Origin: Annona cherimola
Taxonomy: Eukaryota > Streptophyta > Magnoliopsida > Magnoliales > Annonaceae
NCBI GenBank assembly: GCA_030490835.1
Contig: CM059972.1
Coordinates: 52,123,563-52,187,562 of the forward strand
Reading direction: 5' to 3'
Length of the DNA stretch: 64,000 nucleotides
The notes beneath the pieces are model-generated. The model saw only the letters and a program-made list of their open reading frames with translations, did not search any database and was not told the DNA's origin. The first letter of the stretch is position 1. Each line of letters opens with the position of its first letter. The position numbers and the translations under genes were made by a program. Shown here one piece after another: positions 1 through 10,819 of the stretch.

Positions 1-1759
1 TTAGAAACCCCATATCCATATAAACTTAATAAATGGTCCATTTCTTTCCTTCCATACCCATGTCTAGTGTATGGATCTCTTAAAATTATTCAAGATATTC
101 ATTCATATTCTATAACAATCTAATTTTTAATCAATCCTTTCTTTGGAATGAATATCGATATTCACCTTTGCCGATGGTCACATATATATATATTGAATTA
201 TTCATAAGTCTTTTGATAACCACATAACTAATCTAAAAAAACATCAGCATATATATACCATAGGGTTTTCAACTTGCATTTAATCCTAAGCAAGTTAACT
301 TTAAATACTTTTCTCTATTAATACATCACATCTTTTAACATCTATATATGTATATTCATATTTATATAACCTTCATGGTTGGTCAATCTTTCCATTCAAC
401 CCTAAGTCTAGGGTTTTCAATCTTTTGCATTTATTATAGCAAGTTAACTTGTGGCAAGTACCATTTACCCTTCTTAGTAACCATTAATATTTACCTTTCT
501 TAATGGTTATATATATACATGTTTACCTTTGTAAACTTAGTAAATATTCATTTATTCTATTAAATACCCAAGTCTAAGGTATTTAATTACTTTTAATTTT
601 CAAGAAACTTGCTCATATTAAATTCTTTTGAATTTACATTTATCTTTGTAACAATCACATATATCCATTTGAATTTAGTAATTGTCATTCATTTCATTTA
701 ATGCCCAAGTATAGGGTATTTGCTCTTTCACAATTATTCATTTCATTCAACGCTTAAAACTTAGGGTATTAGATTTTTACATTCATTCATTGGGCTTGTT
801 AACAACTTATACTAAGTTGATTTCTAAATCAAAATTTCTAAAATCAATTATCCCTTTCTAAATCATTTACATATGTACATACCCATATTACTTTAGTGCT
901 TTCTTCATTCATTTTGTTCAATACCCAAATCTAGGGTATTAAACTTTTTTGTAATCATTCAAGGGGCTTGTTCATAGTCTTTAGCTAGTTAAGTTCATTT
1001 CAAATTTCTGAAATTTACTATCCTTTGCAAAACAGCCCCATATAACTCCATTTTTGCTAAGTTTCACTTATACAATTGCACCTTAACCATACATATATGA
1101 GTTGCAATTTATTAACAACTCTTGTGATCATTTTAAAGGCTTGTTGATGATCTATAACAAGCTAAATTCAATTAAAATTTCTGGAGTTCATATCCCATTT
1201 CCAAAACAGCCCTATATATACTCATATTCACTTCATTCAACACCCTTATTTAGGGTATAAACCTTGACAATTATTCAAGATACTTAATCATCATCTATAA
1301 CCTTTGAAATTTACACAAAATTTATGGAATTATTATCTATCTTTCATAACAGCCCCTTATGTGCTTAAATTTATCTAGTTTCAGTTCAATAATTACATCT
1401 TAACTCAGCATACATGCAGTATCATTACTTAATAATTACACTTGCTATCGTTAACCCTTAATTGCATCCTTTCTAACATACGTATCATGCAATTAATCAA
1501 AGGGAATTAAATCTGAAAATTTCTTTCTAAATTTTCATCTTATTTGGACTCCCCTTTGAGCATGAAATAAACTAATAAATAATTAAACAATTCAATCATA
1601 ACATGGACAAACCAACTTTAGGTATGGACCGTTGGAAACATGTGGAAAATAAGCCAAGTCTATGTTTTGATGATTAACAAATCAATTTGAGTAAGTTTTA
1701 GTTACTAACATGTTTGTGAAGATGATTAAAGGATATAAAAATGAAGAAAATGAAGCATG

Positions 1760-2620
1760 ACAGGTCAAGTCGATTTCCAAGTCGATTTAGGCATCGACTT
1801 AGGCCAAGTCGATCCCCAACTCGACTCCAGCAGCGACTTCAAGACGTCATTTTCGTCCAGCGTTGAAATCGGGGAGTAAAGCTGCCGAAGTCGCAAACGA
1901 AGTCGACTCCGCATGCTACTTGGGTGAAGTCGCAGACCAAGTCGACTCCAGCATCGACTTCAAACATGATTTTCTGTCCAGAGTTGAAATTGGGGACGAG
2001 AGCTGCCGAAGTCGCAAACCAAGTCGACTCCACATGCGACTTGGGTGAAGTCGCAGGCCAAGTCGACTCCAGCTTCGACTTCAGACTGACTACACGCGTT
2101 TTGAAGAGCTAAGTCGCAAACCAAGTCGACTCAATGCTCGACTTGAGTAAAATTGAAGACCAAGTAGACTCAAATATTTGACTTAGGCCAAATGAAGATC
2201 AAATCAAATCCAAAGAAAGCAAAGTTGCATGTATTCATCATGGAAAATCAAAATCACACAATTCAACTTCTTTTATACAAACCAAGACTCAAGGATTCAA
2301 GATTCAAGACATGGAGTGTAAAGCAAGAATGAATGTACTGAGTTTCAAATGATATAAATCAAGGGAAGGACAATTAAGCATGAAGAAATTAAGCAAGCAA
2401 CATCATTTCAAAGAAGTTCAAGTTCATTAAGCAAGCACAGGAAGTGAAGTCGCACCCGAAGTCGACTTCACATGCGACTTGGGTCAAGTCCAGGATCAAG
2501 TCAACCCGAGGAAGAACTTGAACAGCCCGAGCATAGCCAAAGTCGCACTTGAAGTCGACTCCATCCACGACTTGGGCGAAGTCGCACCCAAAGTCGACTC
2601 CACCAATGACTTGGGTCGCA
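1760..2620 (+). repeat. GTCGAC array, about 40-bp period, in Sirevirus LTR
   Basis: This is a degenerate array of units of the kind AAGTCGCAGNCCAAGTCGAC followed by TCCAGCATCGACTT. GTCGACT cores fall near 1,900, 1,940, 2,021, 2,061, 2,120, 2,459, 2,553 and 2,595, mostly multiples of about 40 bp apart. The same array occupies both LTRs of the element at 43,454-54,998. It lies upstream of the LTR TATA box, so within U3. Several short ORFs across it are by-products of the repeat. Confidence 0.75.
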
Positions 2621-2697
2621 ACGGTCGGAAATTTTTCGAACGTTGGTGCAGTAAATGCGCGCCACCTACTTCCAAACGTTTGGATTCCCTCACCATT

Positions 2698-2704
2698 TAT
2701 ATAA
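2698..2704 (+). promoter_or_regulatory. TATA box of the solo LTR
   Basis: TATATAA lies downstream of the GTCGAC array, where the U3 promoter of a Copia LTR is expected. The related element has CTATATATAG at the equivalent place (53,984-53,993). Confidence 0.5.
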
Positions 2705-4470
2705 GGCATTCAATATGAATGTGGAGGGTAGTTGAAACATCATTGATTGAGCACAACTCTCATCTCTAAGAGCATTAAGTGATCAAGCCAACATCTAGAA
2801 GAAGAACCTTACTTTCAAACTGCCAAGAGCTGCTCGTTGAATCTTTCAGACTGCTTTACAAGTTCTTCTCTGCGCCAAATCTACCTCTATACACCAGTAA
2901 CGTGTAGAAACTTTCTTTTATACTTTCTTGTTGTACTGAACTTGATTTAGTTTGGGTAACTAAGATCAAGTGTAATCAAAGTAGTGTGTGACTGGAGTGG
3001 AACTCATCACCTACTTGTGCTGTGAATTGTTGATGCCCCCTAGAGCTAGAATCTAGAAAAGAGCAGAGGCTCTAGTTGTATTTGTGAAATATATAGTGGA
3101 ACTCAAGTCACAAGAGGTGTGAGCTTGGAAAAGTGGAATAGGAAAGGTTGCCCGAACCACTATAAATCTTGTCCATTGATTTATTTCAGCTCTTATTATC
3201 TTATTGCTTTCTTTTTGTTTCATCGAAGGGGATTGAACCAAACCGGGATCAAGTTTCTGTTTAAGTTGAAAAATTTTAAATACCCAATTCACCCCTCCCC
3301 TCTTGGGTATTTGCCATTAACTCTGGACCAACATGGACGTCCACTTCTTCCTCTCTTTCCTCTCTCTTTTTCTTCTTTCTTCTCCCCTTGGACATCCTAT
3401 GTTGCTGCCCCTTTCTTTATTCTTTTTTTTCTAAGTTCTCTCTCTCTATATAGCTAAAAAGGTCCAAGTGTTGCTACCCATTTTCCTTTTATAATTTTCT
3501 AATTTAACCACATGATGACACCTCATAATTCATGATTTAAGTAATTAAATTATTCAATTAATTTTTGTTTTAATCTAAGCCATTCATTCCATCATCTTGC
3601 TACCATTTTTGTCTTTTTGTTGACATTGTTTGCACCCCCAGGCACCTAGCTATCTACGTCCACCCTTAGCTACATTATCAATTCATTTTTTGCATTTTTG
3701 CAAAATAAAAATCTTCCCATTTTCATGCTTGCTTGACACATGTCAATATGTATCTCAAAATGTCAACTTTAACATTAATTGAGTTAATTTCAATCTTTCT
3801 CAAATCAACCCTACAATGACACTTGTCCATTTGACATAAATTGTCAACTTTAGGATAATGTTCATTTATACCATTTAATCATTGCTAATTGCAATAAGAA
3901 TTGCATTGATAATTAGAGATTAATAATATGGTTTGATGTAATCAAATCCATTTATAACTTAGGGCACATAAATTTACCCTTTCATTAAAATTTTCATCTC
4001 AAGATGACAACCATAGGCTAAGATATTAGCCATTCTATTAAATTCATGAAATCTCATGAAATCTCTAATTGTTTAACACATTTTCAGTCATATTTTTAAT
4101 AATCAACTCCATTCATTATGCAGGGCATGTCAACTTAGGCTTTCCCTTCAAATTTTATTCCAATCCAACTTATGTATCATAAGATATGAATTAATCAAAT
4201 AATTAATCAATAACAAAATAAAAATGGGGCATTAATGAGCATGCCACATCACCATTCTCTTCTCCGCTTTTGTCGTTTAGTGGCTTTTGTTCTCTTGTGC
4301 ACACGTAAGCAAGAGTGATTAACTTAATCACCTTGCTTAATTGGTTAATCTAATCTCATTCATCTTAATCAAAGCATATAATTTAATCATTTTCATTTCC
4401 TAAAACTTTCAATTTCCTCCTTAAACAAATTCCAACTTTACTCATTAAACTAAAAATCCTGAGTTTCACA

Positions 4471-5028
4471 CATGATTACATATATTGGTGATAGAACTGA
4501 AACGTGAAATCTAATATACGATAATCAAGATGTTAAATCTAAAAATTTAAGACCATGAGAATAAGCATAATGACCTTAAGGAATTCCATGGACTTCTACA
4601 GAATTTAGTAGATCCTAATTTATTTAATCCCATGAGAATATGTGGTTAAAAAGATTAGGATATACCTTGTTGGTTTCAAGAGAAGGTGCAAGAATAATTT
4701 AGGGATAGTTCTCCTTTAACACTTAATATTCGAATTAAATAATCACTCTACATATATGTTGCAATTGTTGTATGTGAAACCCTAGACCTAGGTACTTTCA
4801 TTTCTTGATTTTTAATCACAGTTGTACGTTTCTAAAATTCGCTCTCTTTCTTTACTATTCTTTCCTTTAATCTACCCTACTCTCTTGGTCTTCGGTATAA
4901 ATGTTTAAATCTAACATATTAAGTCCTAAATTTTCTATAGGTTCAATATTTTAAATACTAGAATTCACAACCTATGCACTTGCGGAGAGAACTAAACAAT
5001 ACGTCATCACATGCATGCATGAGTTAGG
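4471..5028. repeat. Dispersed non-coding repeat, copy 1
   Basis: From about 4,485 this resembles 33,412-33,930 over roughly 500 bp. Shared words in order include 'ATGAGAATA', 'ATAATGACCTTA/ATAACGACCTTA', 'GGAATTCCA', 'TTAATCCCATGA', 'TTCTCCTTTAACAC' and 'TGTGAAACC'. It ends with a 'TGCACTTGCGGAGAGA' type sequence, as seen near the 5' leader of plant Gypsy elements. There is no ORF. The function and parent element are not certain. Confidence 0.55.
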
Positions 5029-6773
5029 TGTGAGGACCAGGTATTTTATTCTATTTTTATTATAACTTTTCTCTATTTATGAGGTAACTTATGAATATGC
5101 TAGTAAGATTTTTACGATATTAATGGATACATAACATACATGGACACGAAATTTAGGAGATGTATAGTGCATATGTGCATGTATGATTAGCGTTCCATTG
5201 ATGGGCACTATGACTATTGTTTCCCTCGCAGAGTAGGTACGGGGTTCGACCTGCCCGGTCAGGTCGCGGGGGTCAAGGGGGCAGCGCCCTTGCGGGGGTG
5301 CAGGGGGCAGCGCCCCCGAAGAAAATTTTAATTATTAAGTCGTATGAGTGGGAGAGTAAATTACTAATTGCAATTAGACCCGATCCATGTTCCGACCCGA
5401 CCCGATAGGGATTCAGTAATAAAGGAAGCCCGCGCGCGCTAGGGTTCATTCTTTTCATCCCACACCCGGCTATCTTCCTTCTTCTTCTCTTTCCGTTCTC
5501 TGCGTCTTCTCTTCTTTCCCCACCATTCAGTTCGGGCTAGCCACGGATTCATTCAAGGAAGCTCTACCGACTGTTTGAGGATCATCGACTCGAATCGTGG
5601 AAGTTCCGAATCTCTCCGTCTAAGTCTGGAGCACTGTTTTTGGGAAAAATTTCGATTCAAGTAAGTAGATGTCGCCCCTTCTCGATTTAGTGATGAAATT
5701 TTATGTTAAACGCGATGCGAGGCTAGAGGGAATGTATAGTTTCTAACGACTCCATGGTATTAGGCGTAGAGTTCGTAACAGTTAGGGTTCATGGTGAATT
5801 TACTTTGAATGCGTGATTTCTATGATGTAAAAGACTTCTTAGCAGTTGTTATATTGTTGGAATGTGACGTGAATTGATTTGCCCCAATCGAGAGTATGAA
5901 TTGAAGGTTCTTTCATTTCGCACCTATCATGTGTTTGATAAAATGCTTGTGTGACAGATCTATGTGTTGAATCTGAATTGTGTTGATGTTGTATGTGTGG
6001 TTTGCGATGTGTTTCATTGTCTGTTATGTATGATGCGTTATCTCAAATAGTTGGTTGTAAGGGTTGTTCATGGCCCCTGATTGACATGAGGAGAGGGTTG
6101 TTCATGGCCCTTGATGGACATGAGTAGATGATTGGTTGTGTTGGTCAATTTGTGTGTATGGTTATATGTATACGATCTTGGGAGTGGGTATTGGACCCAT
6201 GTGTATTAGCTTCATCACTGTATGAGTATCCATCATTATGCTTATTTGCACTTTGTGCTAACCACTATCTACTTACTGGGTCTATTTAGACTCATATCAT
6301 TGTTATTGTGCTTTTAGATCGCAGGTCAGAAGGGGAACTTAAGGATGGGACAAGTTGAAGATCAAACATGAGAGACCCTAGCACAATATGTTGATTTCAG
6401 TTCTTTTAGACTTGTGCTCTTTTGATAATCATATATGTAGACAATTACTTAGGCGGATTCGCTTTGACAACTATAATGTATTTGGTATTTCAAATTGGAT
6501 TATAATCCTTGTTGATGCACATATGCATGACTATTATATCTGTTTGTTGTGTAAGGAAAATATGTAATGATTTCCTTCTATATGAATGTTCTTATTATAT
6601 GAAGATGCAAGTATATAAATAGGATTGAATGTTACAGATGGAAATGTTATGAATATCAGGTCATGTATTCCATATTACCCCTTGTATGTTATGGGGAGAT
6701 GCTGCCGAATTTTTCTTAGATTGTGTAGCGCCGTTGATTAGTTATTGAGTATTTTTATGAATGGGGCGTTACA
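5029..6773 (+). mobile_element. Gypsy-like solo LTR with 5-bp TSD
   Basis: A 1,745-bp segment with termini TGTGAGGACC and GGGGCGTTACA (TG...CA), flanked by TTAGG at 5,024-5,028 and 6,774-6,778. A TATA-like TAATAAAGG near 5,420 is followed by a pyrimidine-rich leader. A splice-donor-like CAAGTAAGTAG lies near 5,660 and an acceptor-like TTTTAGATCGCAG near 6,313-6,325. These suggest a plus-strand transcript. A 36-bp tandem duplication (GGGTTGTTCATGGCCC...) sits at about 6,059-6,125. No internal region or pol sequence is present. Assignment to Gypsy rests on LTR style alone. Confidence 0.75.
5277..5317. repeat. Paired GC-rich palindromes in the solo LTR
   Basis: GGGGGCAGCGCCC (5,277-5,289) and GGGGGCAGCGCCCCC (5,303-5,317) are imperfect and perfect palindromes separated by TTGCGGGGGTGCA-type sequence. 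They lie in the promoter-proximal half of the LTR and stand out against AT-rich surroundings. They could form hairpins, and the G-runs could form quadruplexes. Confidence 0.6.
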
Positions 6774-6778
6774 TTAGG

Positions 6779-7478
6779 GTACTATGGCTAAATGACATTG
6801 CATGGTACCTCCTGATGGGAATTGTTCATCTATTTCTAAATCTTTGAATGCTTCTTTTCATTTGCTATGGATGATCATGGCCCTTCACCCTTGAGATTTT
6901 CTTTATATGCTTACTTGTGATCTATCTTACTCTTTGCTTGCTACATTGGTCATTGAGGTCTCTAATCATGTTATGGGAGTAGAAGAGCCTCAAGTAGATA
7001 GTGTTGCTACTCAGGTTGATACTTGATGCTAACTATTTTTAAAAAAATTGCTAATTTGAATTAATTACTTTTGTGCCTTTCGAATCATGATAAATAATTA
7101 TAAAAATTAATTTCATTGTATTGAATGTAAAATAAAAATATCTTACAAGATAATTTTTTGATTAATATATTTTTGTTAATATCTTGAAAAATCTTACAAT
7201 AAATAATATTAAAATTTTTTTTGTTAATACTAAAAAATATTTAAAATATAATTTTTTTCTTTTGTATGTTTTAAATAGTGGATATTTACAAAAACAACCC
7301 TCTTAAGTTTGCCAACAAGATTCCTAACCTCGTAATTTAGATATCTATAAATTAACCTTCAAAATTTTTAAATTGCACACAAATAACCTTTGACATTTTT
7401 GTCTATTAGAAATTGGTACACTATCATTGTTGAATTTGTTTGTGATTGAGGTTATTTTTGCGAAACTTAGAAATTTAA
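6779..7478. other. Non-coding gap, nothing recognised
   Basis: AT-rich DNA between the Gypsy-like solo LTR and the MITE. No ORF, RNA gene or repeat boundary could be supported. Confidence 0.5.
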
Positions 7479-7759
7479 GATGTGTTTGTGAAGTAGTAAA
7501 ATTTTTGGATGAAAAATTTTTGGTATAAAATTTGTTAAATTAATAGAAAATAATGTGATATAAGAGGGATAATGATGATGAGTAGAGATAATAAATTAAA
7601 ACAAATAGGTCAGTTATGTGTGTAGTTGTGCAAAAATGATTAAAAATATGACAATTGTATTAGAAGGTGTGAAGAAATGATTAAAAGATAAAATAGTTAT
7701 GGAAAGTGAAAAATTTTAAGTTTCAAATTGACATTTTTTCTTCATCGCCAAACACACCC
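7479..7759. mobile_element. Tourist-like MITE
   Basis: A 281-bp AT-rich element. Its right terminus, read inward, is GGGTGTGTTTGGCGATGAAG and its left is GATGTGTTTGTGAAG, an imperfect inverted pair. TTAA flanks both ends (7,475-7,478 and 7,760-7,763), compatible with the 3-bp TTA/TAA duplication of PIF/Harbinger elements. Its interior resembles the MITE at 12,298-12,588 in reverse orientation. It has no coding capacity. Confidence 0.65.
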
Positions 7760-7779
7760 TTAATGGGTTATTTTTATAA
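7624..7779. repeat. Direct repeat, left copy, flanking pararetroviral insert
   Basis: This 156-bp stretch recurs as 155 bp at 10,334-10,488 with about eight differences by eye. It covers the right half of the MITE plus 16-20 bp of its flank (TTAATGGGTTATTTTTATAA). Sequence diverges immediately outside both copies, where the viral fragments begin and end. Confidence 0.8.
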
Positions 7780-7809
7780 TCCAAAGAAACCATCTAAAAA
7801 AGCTTATAA

Positions 7810-8822
7810 AAAAATCATAAAACAAAACAAAAATACACTAAACCTAAAAAAGAAGTTAGATGTTATAAATATGGGAAAACTGGTCATTATGCTTCAAAAT
7901 GTTATAAAAGACAAGTAAAAGAATTATTAGCAAAAGAAAATCTAAGTCTAGAAGTTATAACGAAAAAACTTAAAGAATTAGGAACCACCTCGAGTGAAGA
8001 AACAAGTGACTCAGAAGAAGAACAATTAAATTATATTCGACATTCACAATCCTCAGACTCCAAATTTGAACATTTATGTACCTGTTTTTATGCACCAAAT
8101 GAATATCAAACTTCCTCAGATACTGATTATCACTCTCTAAATATGTTAAATTCTATAGATAAAACTTTATTAGATTTAATAAATCAAGTTCCAGGCCCTC
8201 AACAAAGAGCAAACCTCTTAAATAAATTTTTAAATATTTCTAATCAGAAACACCCCGAGGAGGATATACCTACTATAAATGAATCCGCTTCATTATTTAA
8301 TATAATAAAACACCAAGAGAAATATTTAAAAGTTGTACCTAAACCACAAACTATTCCCGAATTAAATCAAGAAATAAAGAAAATGAAAGCGAAAATTATT
8401 GAATTAAAAAACAAAATTCAAATTCTAGAGCTACATAATATAACATAAAATCAAACACAAGAAGAGCATGAACAAGAAGAATTTGAACAACAATTAAATA
8501 AATCATGAAAGAAAAAGATAAAAGCCAACCAGAATCATCACTTCATACTCTATATCAAACTCAAAAGATCGTATCTCAAAAATGGTATTAAAAAATTACT
8601 TTAAAAATTATAGATTATCCTGAAGATTTTTCTATAGAACTTATAGCATTAATAGATTTAGGAGCAGATTTAAATTGTGTCAAAGAAGGTATAATACCAC
8701 CTAAATAGTTTGAAAAAACTAATTCATCTATAGCCACAGCTGATGGAACAGATATGACTGTTAAATATAAGTTATCAAGGGCACATATTTGTAACAAGAA
8801 TATATGTTTAAATCTGCATTAA
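7810..8822 (+). pseudogene. Endogenous caulimovirid fragment: coat zinc knuckle to protease
   Basis: A 213-codon open stretch (7,810-8,448) begins with a lysine-rich run and a zinc-knuckle remnant at about 7,861-7,902, spaced C-X2-Y-X4-H-X4-C. The second cysteine position is tyrosine. A glutamate/serine-rich linker and a helical Lys/Glu-rich end follow. After a stop and frame change, 8,560-8,822 resembles the start of an aspartic protease with DLGAD at about 8,655-8,669, so the usual Thr/Ser beside the catalytic Asp is Leu. There is another stop at about 8,706. This layout and style match the Caulimoviridae polyprotein. It is broken and non-functional. No movement protein or complete RT is present. 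Confidence 0.75.
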
Positions 8823-9877
8823 TTTTTATAATAATTTAAAAATAATTTATTTATTTATGAAAAATATTTTACATAATTTAGGTGCTAAATTAGCAGTTTT
8901 GAAATTTGTATATAAATTAAGAATTTAACTTTAGTACATATCATACTGCTAAATTAAATTAGAGGCATGATCTTGTTAGTTTGGACTATATGCTAAAAAT
9001 TTTATTTAAATTTTTTAATGTTTCTTAAGCTTTATTAATCTAGATGTATTTAATATACAAATCAAATTTTATTATTTTTTGAGATGTGTCTATATATTTT
9101 AGATTTTAAACTCATGATTATTTTAATAATTTAACCATTAAAAATGGCCAAAATACCCCTAGTTTAAAATTTACATATATTAAAAAATTGTATCTCTTGA
9201 TTTATACATTAAACACATCTAAATTAACAAGTTTATGAAAAATTTTAAAAATAATTAAAAGTAAATTTATTAGAATTGGTTAAGTAAGCCATTACTTACC
9301 TTGAGCTACCAAAATCATACTTCATTAAATGAAATTAATAGGGAAGTCCACTTTGAGTTACATCTTGATGTTTTATATCAAGGTTATGTTTCGCTAACTC
9401 TAGAACTTTTAAATTAAAAACTTTTTGATATGTAACTTTTCACTTGTTGAACTATCCTATTTTTAACCATTTCTTCATATCTTTCTACTTAATTATTCTA
9501 TTTTTAAATTATTTATACATAACTACATATGCAACCAACTTATATATTTTAACTTTATTCTCTTTACTTTTCATCATTACTTCTATCATATCACATTATT
9601 TTCTACTGATTCAAAAACTATTACATAAACAAATTTTCCTCCAAAACTTTTATCGCTTTACAAACATATCCAAAATATTCAACACCATTTAGTAAACCAA
9701 AGTAACAAACATCGTACTAATACAAGTTTTGTATAGGCCACATTTTTTAAAAATATATTAAAAACTTAGAAATCATTTGAATATATACACCAGGGTTTTA
9801 TAATATTATAAAATTATGTAGAATGGTTATTTTAGGTATATTAATATTTTAAATTGTTTAGTTATTAAATTAGGACC
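8823..9877. other. AT-rich spacer between the two viral fragments
   Basis: No coding sequence is seen. It contains the MITE-like segment at 9,382-9,671 and low-complexity AT-rich DNA similar in texture to 24,335-25,051. The change in orientation of the viral fragments happens somewhere in this stretch. Confidence 0.5.
9382..9671. mobile_element. MITE-like element related to the 12,298 MITE
   Basis: About 290 bp with an interior very like 12,298-12,588 (shared 'TTTAACTTTATTCTCTTTA', 'TATCATATCACATTATTTTCTA'). Ends GGTTATGTTTCGCTA and, inverted, GGATATGTTTGTAAAGCG pair only roughly. No clean 3-bp duplication was found, so it is an older copy than the other two. Confidence 0.5.
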
Positions 9878-10318
9878 TTATTTGACTTTATAATTTATAA
9901 CTAACTTGAGAGCTCCTCTTTCAATTTCTGCTGCATTGTTTACATAGAAGGTTGCACAGCTCCAGGGTGACTTGCTAGGCCTTATTAATTTTTTATCTAA
10001 TAAAGTTTGTATTTCTTGTTTACAATATTTTAATAATTCGAAGTTCATTTGTATAGGTCTTGCTTTAGTATGTATTTTCTCTTCATTAAATTCTTCTATA
10101 TAGGGTAATTTAACTATATGTTTCTTTCTATTCCAAAAGACAATAGGAAATTCTGAACATACTTCTGTAGATAATTTTTTATAAAAATCTATTATAGCAG
10201 GCTTAAGGGGACCAGATATTTGTTGTTCAATATGTTTTATAGTATTTTGTTCTTTTAAATAATATAAAAAATTTCTTTTGTATAATAGTATTTCTTTTAA
10301 TTCTGCTAACAACAACAT
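9878..10318 (-). pseudogene. Endogenous caulimovirid fragment: start of reverse transcriptase
   Basis: An uninterrupted 146-codon reading frame. The first half lies upstream of RT. The second half has the fingers-region signature of caulimovirid RT, with KARPIQMN, then SPWSCATFYVN, then an ERG...LVINYK segment at its C-terminal end. The frame then stops, so the palm domain, the catalytic aspartates and RNase H are absent. It is inverted relative to the fragment at 7,810-8,822, so the two cannot be a simple colinear remnant. It is truncated and inactive. Any expression is unknown. Confidence 0.8.
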
Positions 10319-10333
10319 TTCAGGAATCTTCTA

Positions 10334-10488
10334 AGTTGTGCAGAAATGATTAAAAATATGACAATTGTATTGGAATGTGTGAAGAAATGATTAAAAGATA
10401 AAATATTTATGAAGAGTGAAAAATTTTAAGTTTCAAATTAACATTTTTCTTCATCGCCAAACACACCCTTAATGGGTTATTTTTATAA
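10334..10488. repeat. Direct repeat, right copy, flanking pararetroviral insert
   Basis: Second copy of 7,624-7,779, same orientation, again ending in TTAATGGGTTATTTTTATAA. It starts 16 bp after the end of the RT fragment. It has only the right half of the MITE and no left terminus, so it is a duplicated segment, not an independent MITE insertion. Confidence 0.8.
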
Positions 10489-10581
10489 GTAACAAAACTA
10501 TAATGTTAAAAAATAATGTTAGAAGATTGCTTTGCAAATAACCTTTCACAGGTAATAGACCTGGAGGCTGAGCCGGCCGAC

Positions 10582-10607
10582 TTCTGGAAGGTTCAACGGT
10601 TCTAGAA
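10582..10607 (+). promoter_or_regulatory. Heat-shock element of the HSP70 gene
   Basis: TTCTGGAAGGTTC (10,582-10,594) is a perfect three-module TTCnnGAAnnTTC site. It is followed after five bases by TTCTAGAA (10,600-10,607), two more modules. The cluster is 213-238 bp upstream of the HSP70 start codon. This is the known binding site of heat-shock transcription factors, so heat induction of the downstream gene is expected. It lies only about 95 bp from the edge of the repeat that bounds the viral insertion. Confidence 0.8.
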
Positions 10608-10819
10608 GATGCGGTTGGGTGAAGCGTCGTTTGGGAGACGCTAAGATACAAAGCAGCATCTTTAAAGGCCGGCGACCCGTCCCGCAAGCTAGCTGCTTTG
10701 TCAAAGAGGGTTTTACCGTTTTAGGAAGCAGGGTTTTACGAAGACAGAGCAGCAGCCGCCAAAGCTCTGTTTTTCTCCTCCTGCCCCTTCGCCTGTCGAT
10801 TTCCCTCTATAGATTTCAC

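Larger units (their letters stand above)
1630..3333 (+). mobile_element. Solo LTR of Sirevirus-type Copia element
   Basis: This 1,704-bp LTR matches, in opposite orientation, the LTRs of the complete Copia element at 43,454-54,998. Shared stretches include the GTCGAC array, 'CCCCTAGAGCTAGAATCTAGA' and the 'CCCTCTTGGGTATT' near its end. It begins CGTTGG (the family begins TGTTGG, so the first base has changed) and ends GACCAACA. It is flanked by the 5-bp duplication TGGAC at 1,625-1,629 and 3,334-3,338. With no internal domain present, this is a recombined solo LTR. It interrupts the long-LTR copy 1, so it is the younger insertion. Confidence 0.88.
1..4470 (+). mobile_element. Long-LTR family, copy 1 (3' part, left end outside window)
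   Basis: Non-coding, AT-rich sequence that ends in GAGTTTCACA at 4,470. The three other long-LTR copies in this window end the same way (TTTCACA at 24,329 and 43,195, and the reverse complement at 57,860). It shares their texture: frequent 'TAGGGTATT' words and a pyrimidine-rich tract near 3,340-3,400. It has no ORF of interest. The stretch 1,630-3,333 is a later insertion of a Sirevirus solo LTR. The 5' end lies outside the window, so length and TSD cannot be checked. No primer-binding site follows 4,470, which favours a solo LTR over the 5' LTR of a full element. Confidence 0.6.

Noticed and set aside
1839..2718. Several short ORFs on both strands
   Set aside because: They read through the repetitive GTCGAC array of a solo LTR. 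Similar peptides appear in every frame and copy.
3119..3457. 112-codon ORF with hydrophobic C-terminal part
   Set aside because: It crosses the 3' end of the Sirevirus solo LTR into pyrimidine-rich flank. Hydrophobicity comes from the CT tract.
5217..5458. Short GC-rich ORFs on both strands
   Set aside because: They lie over the palindromes of the Gypsy-like LTR and have no protein character.
7810..10318. Complete endogenous virus genome
   Set aside because: Only two short, inverted and mutated fragments are present. Movement protein, the catalytic RT region and RNase H are missing.
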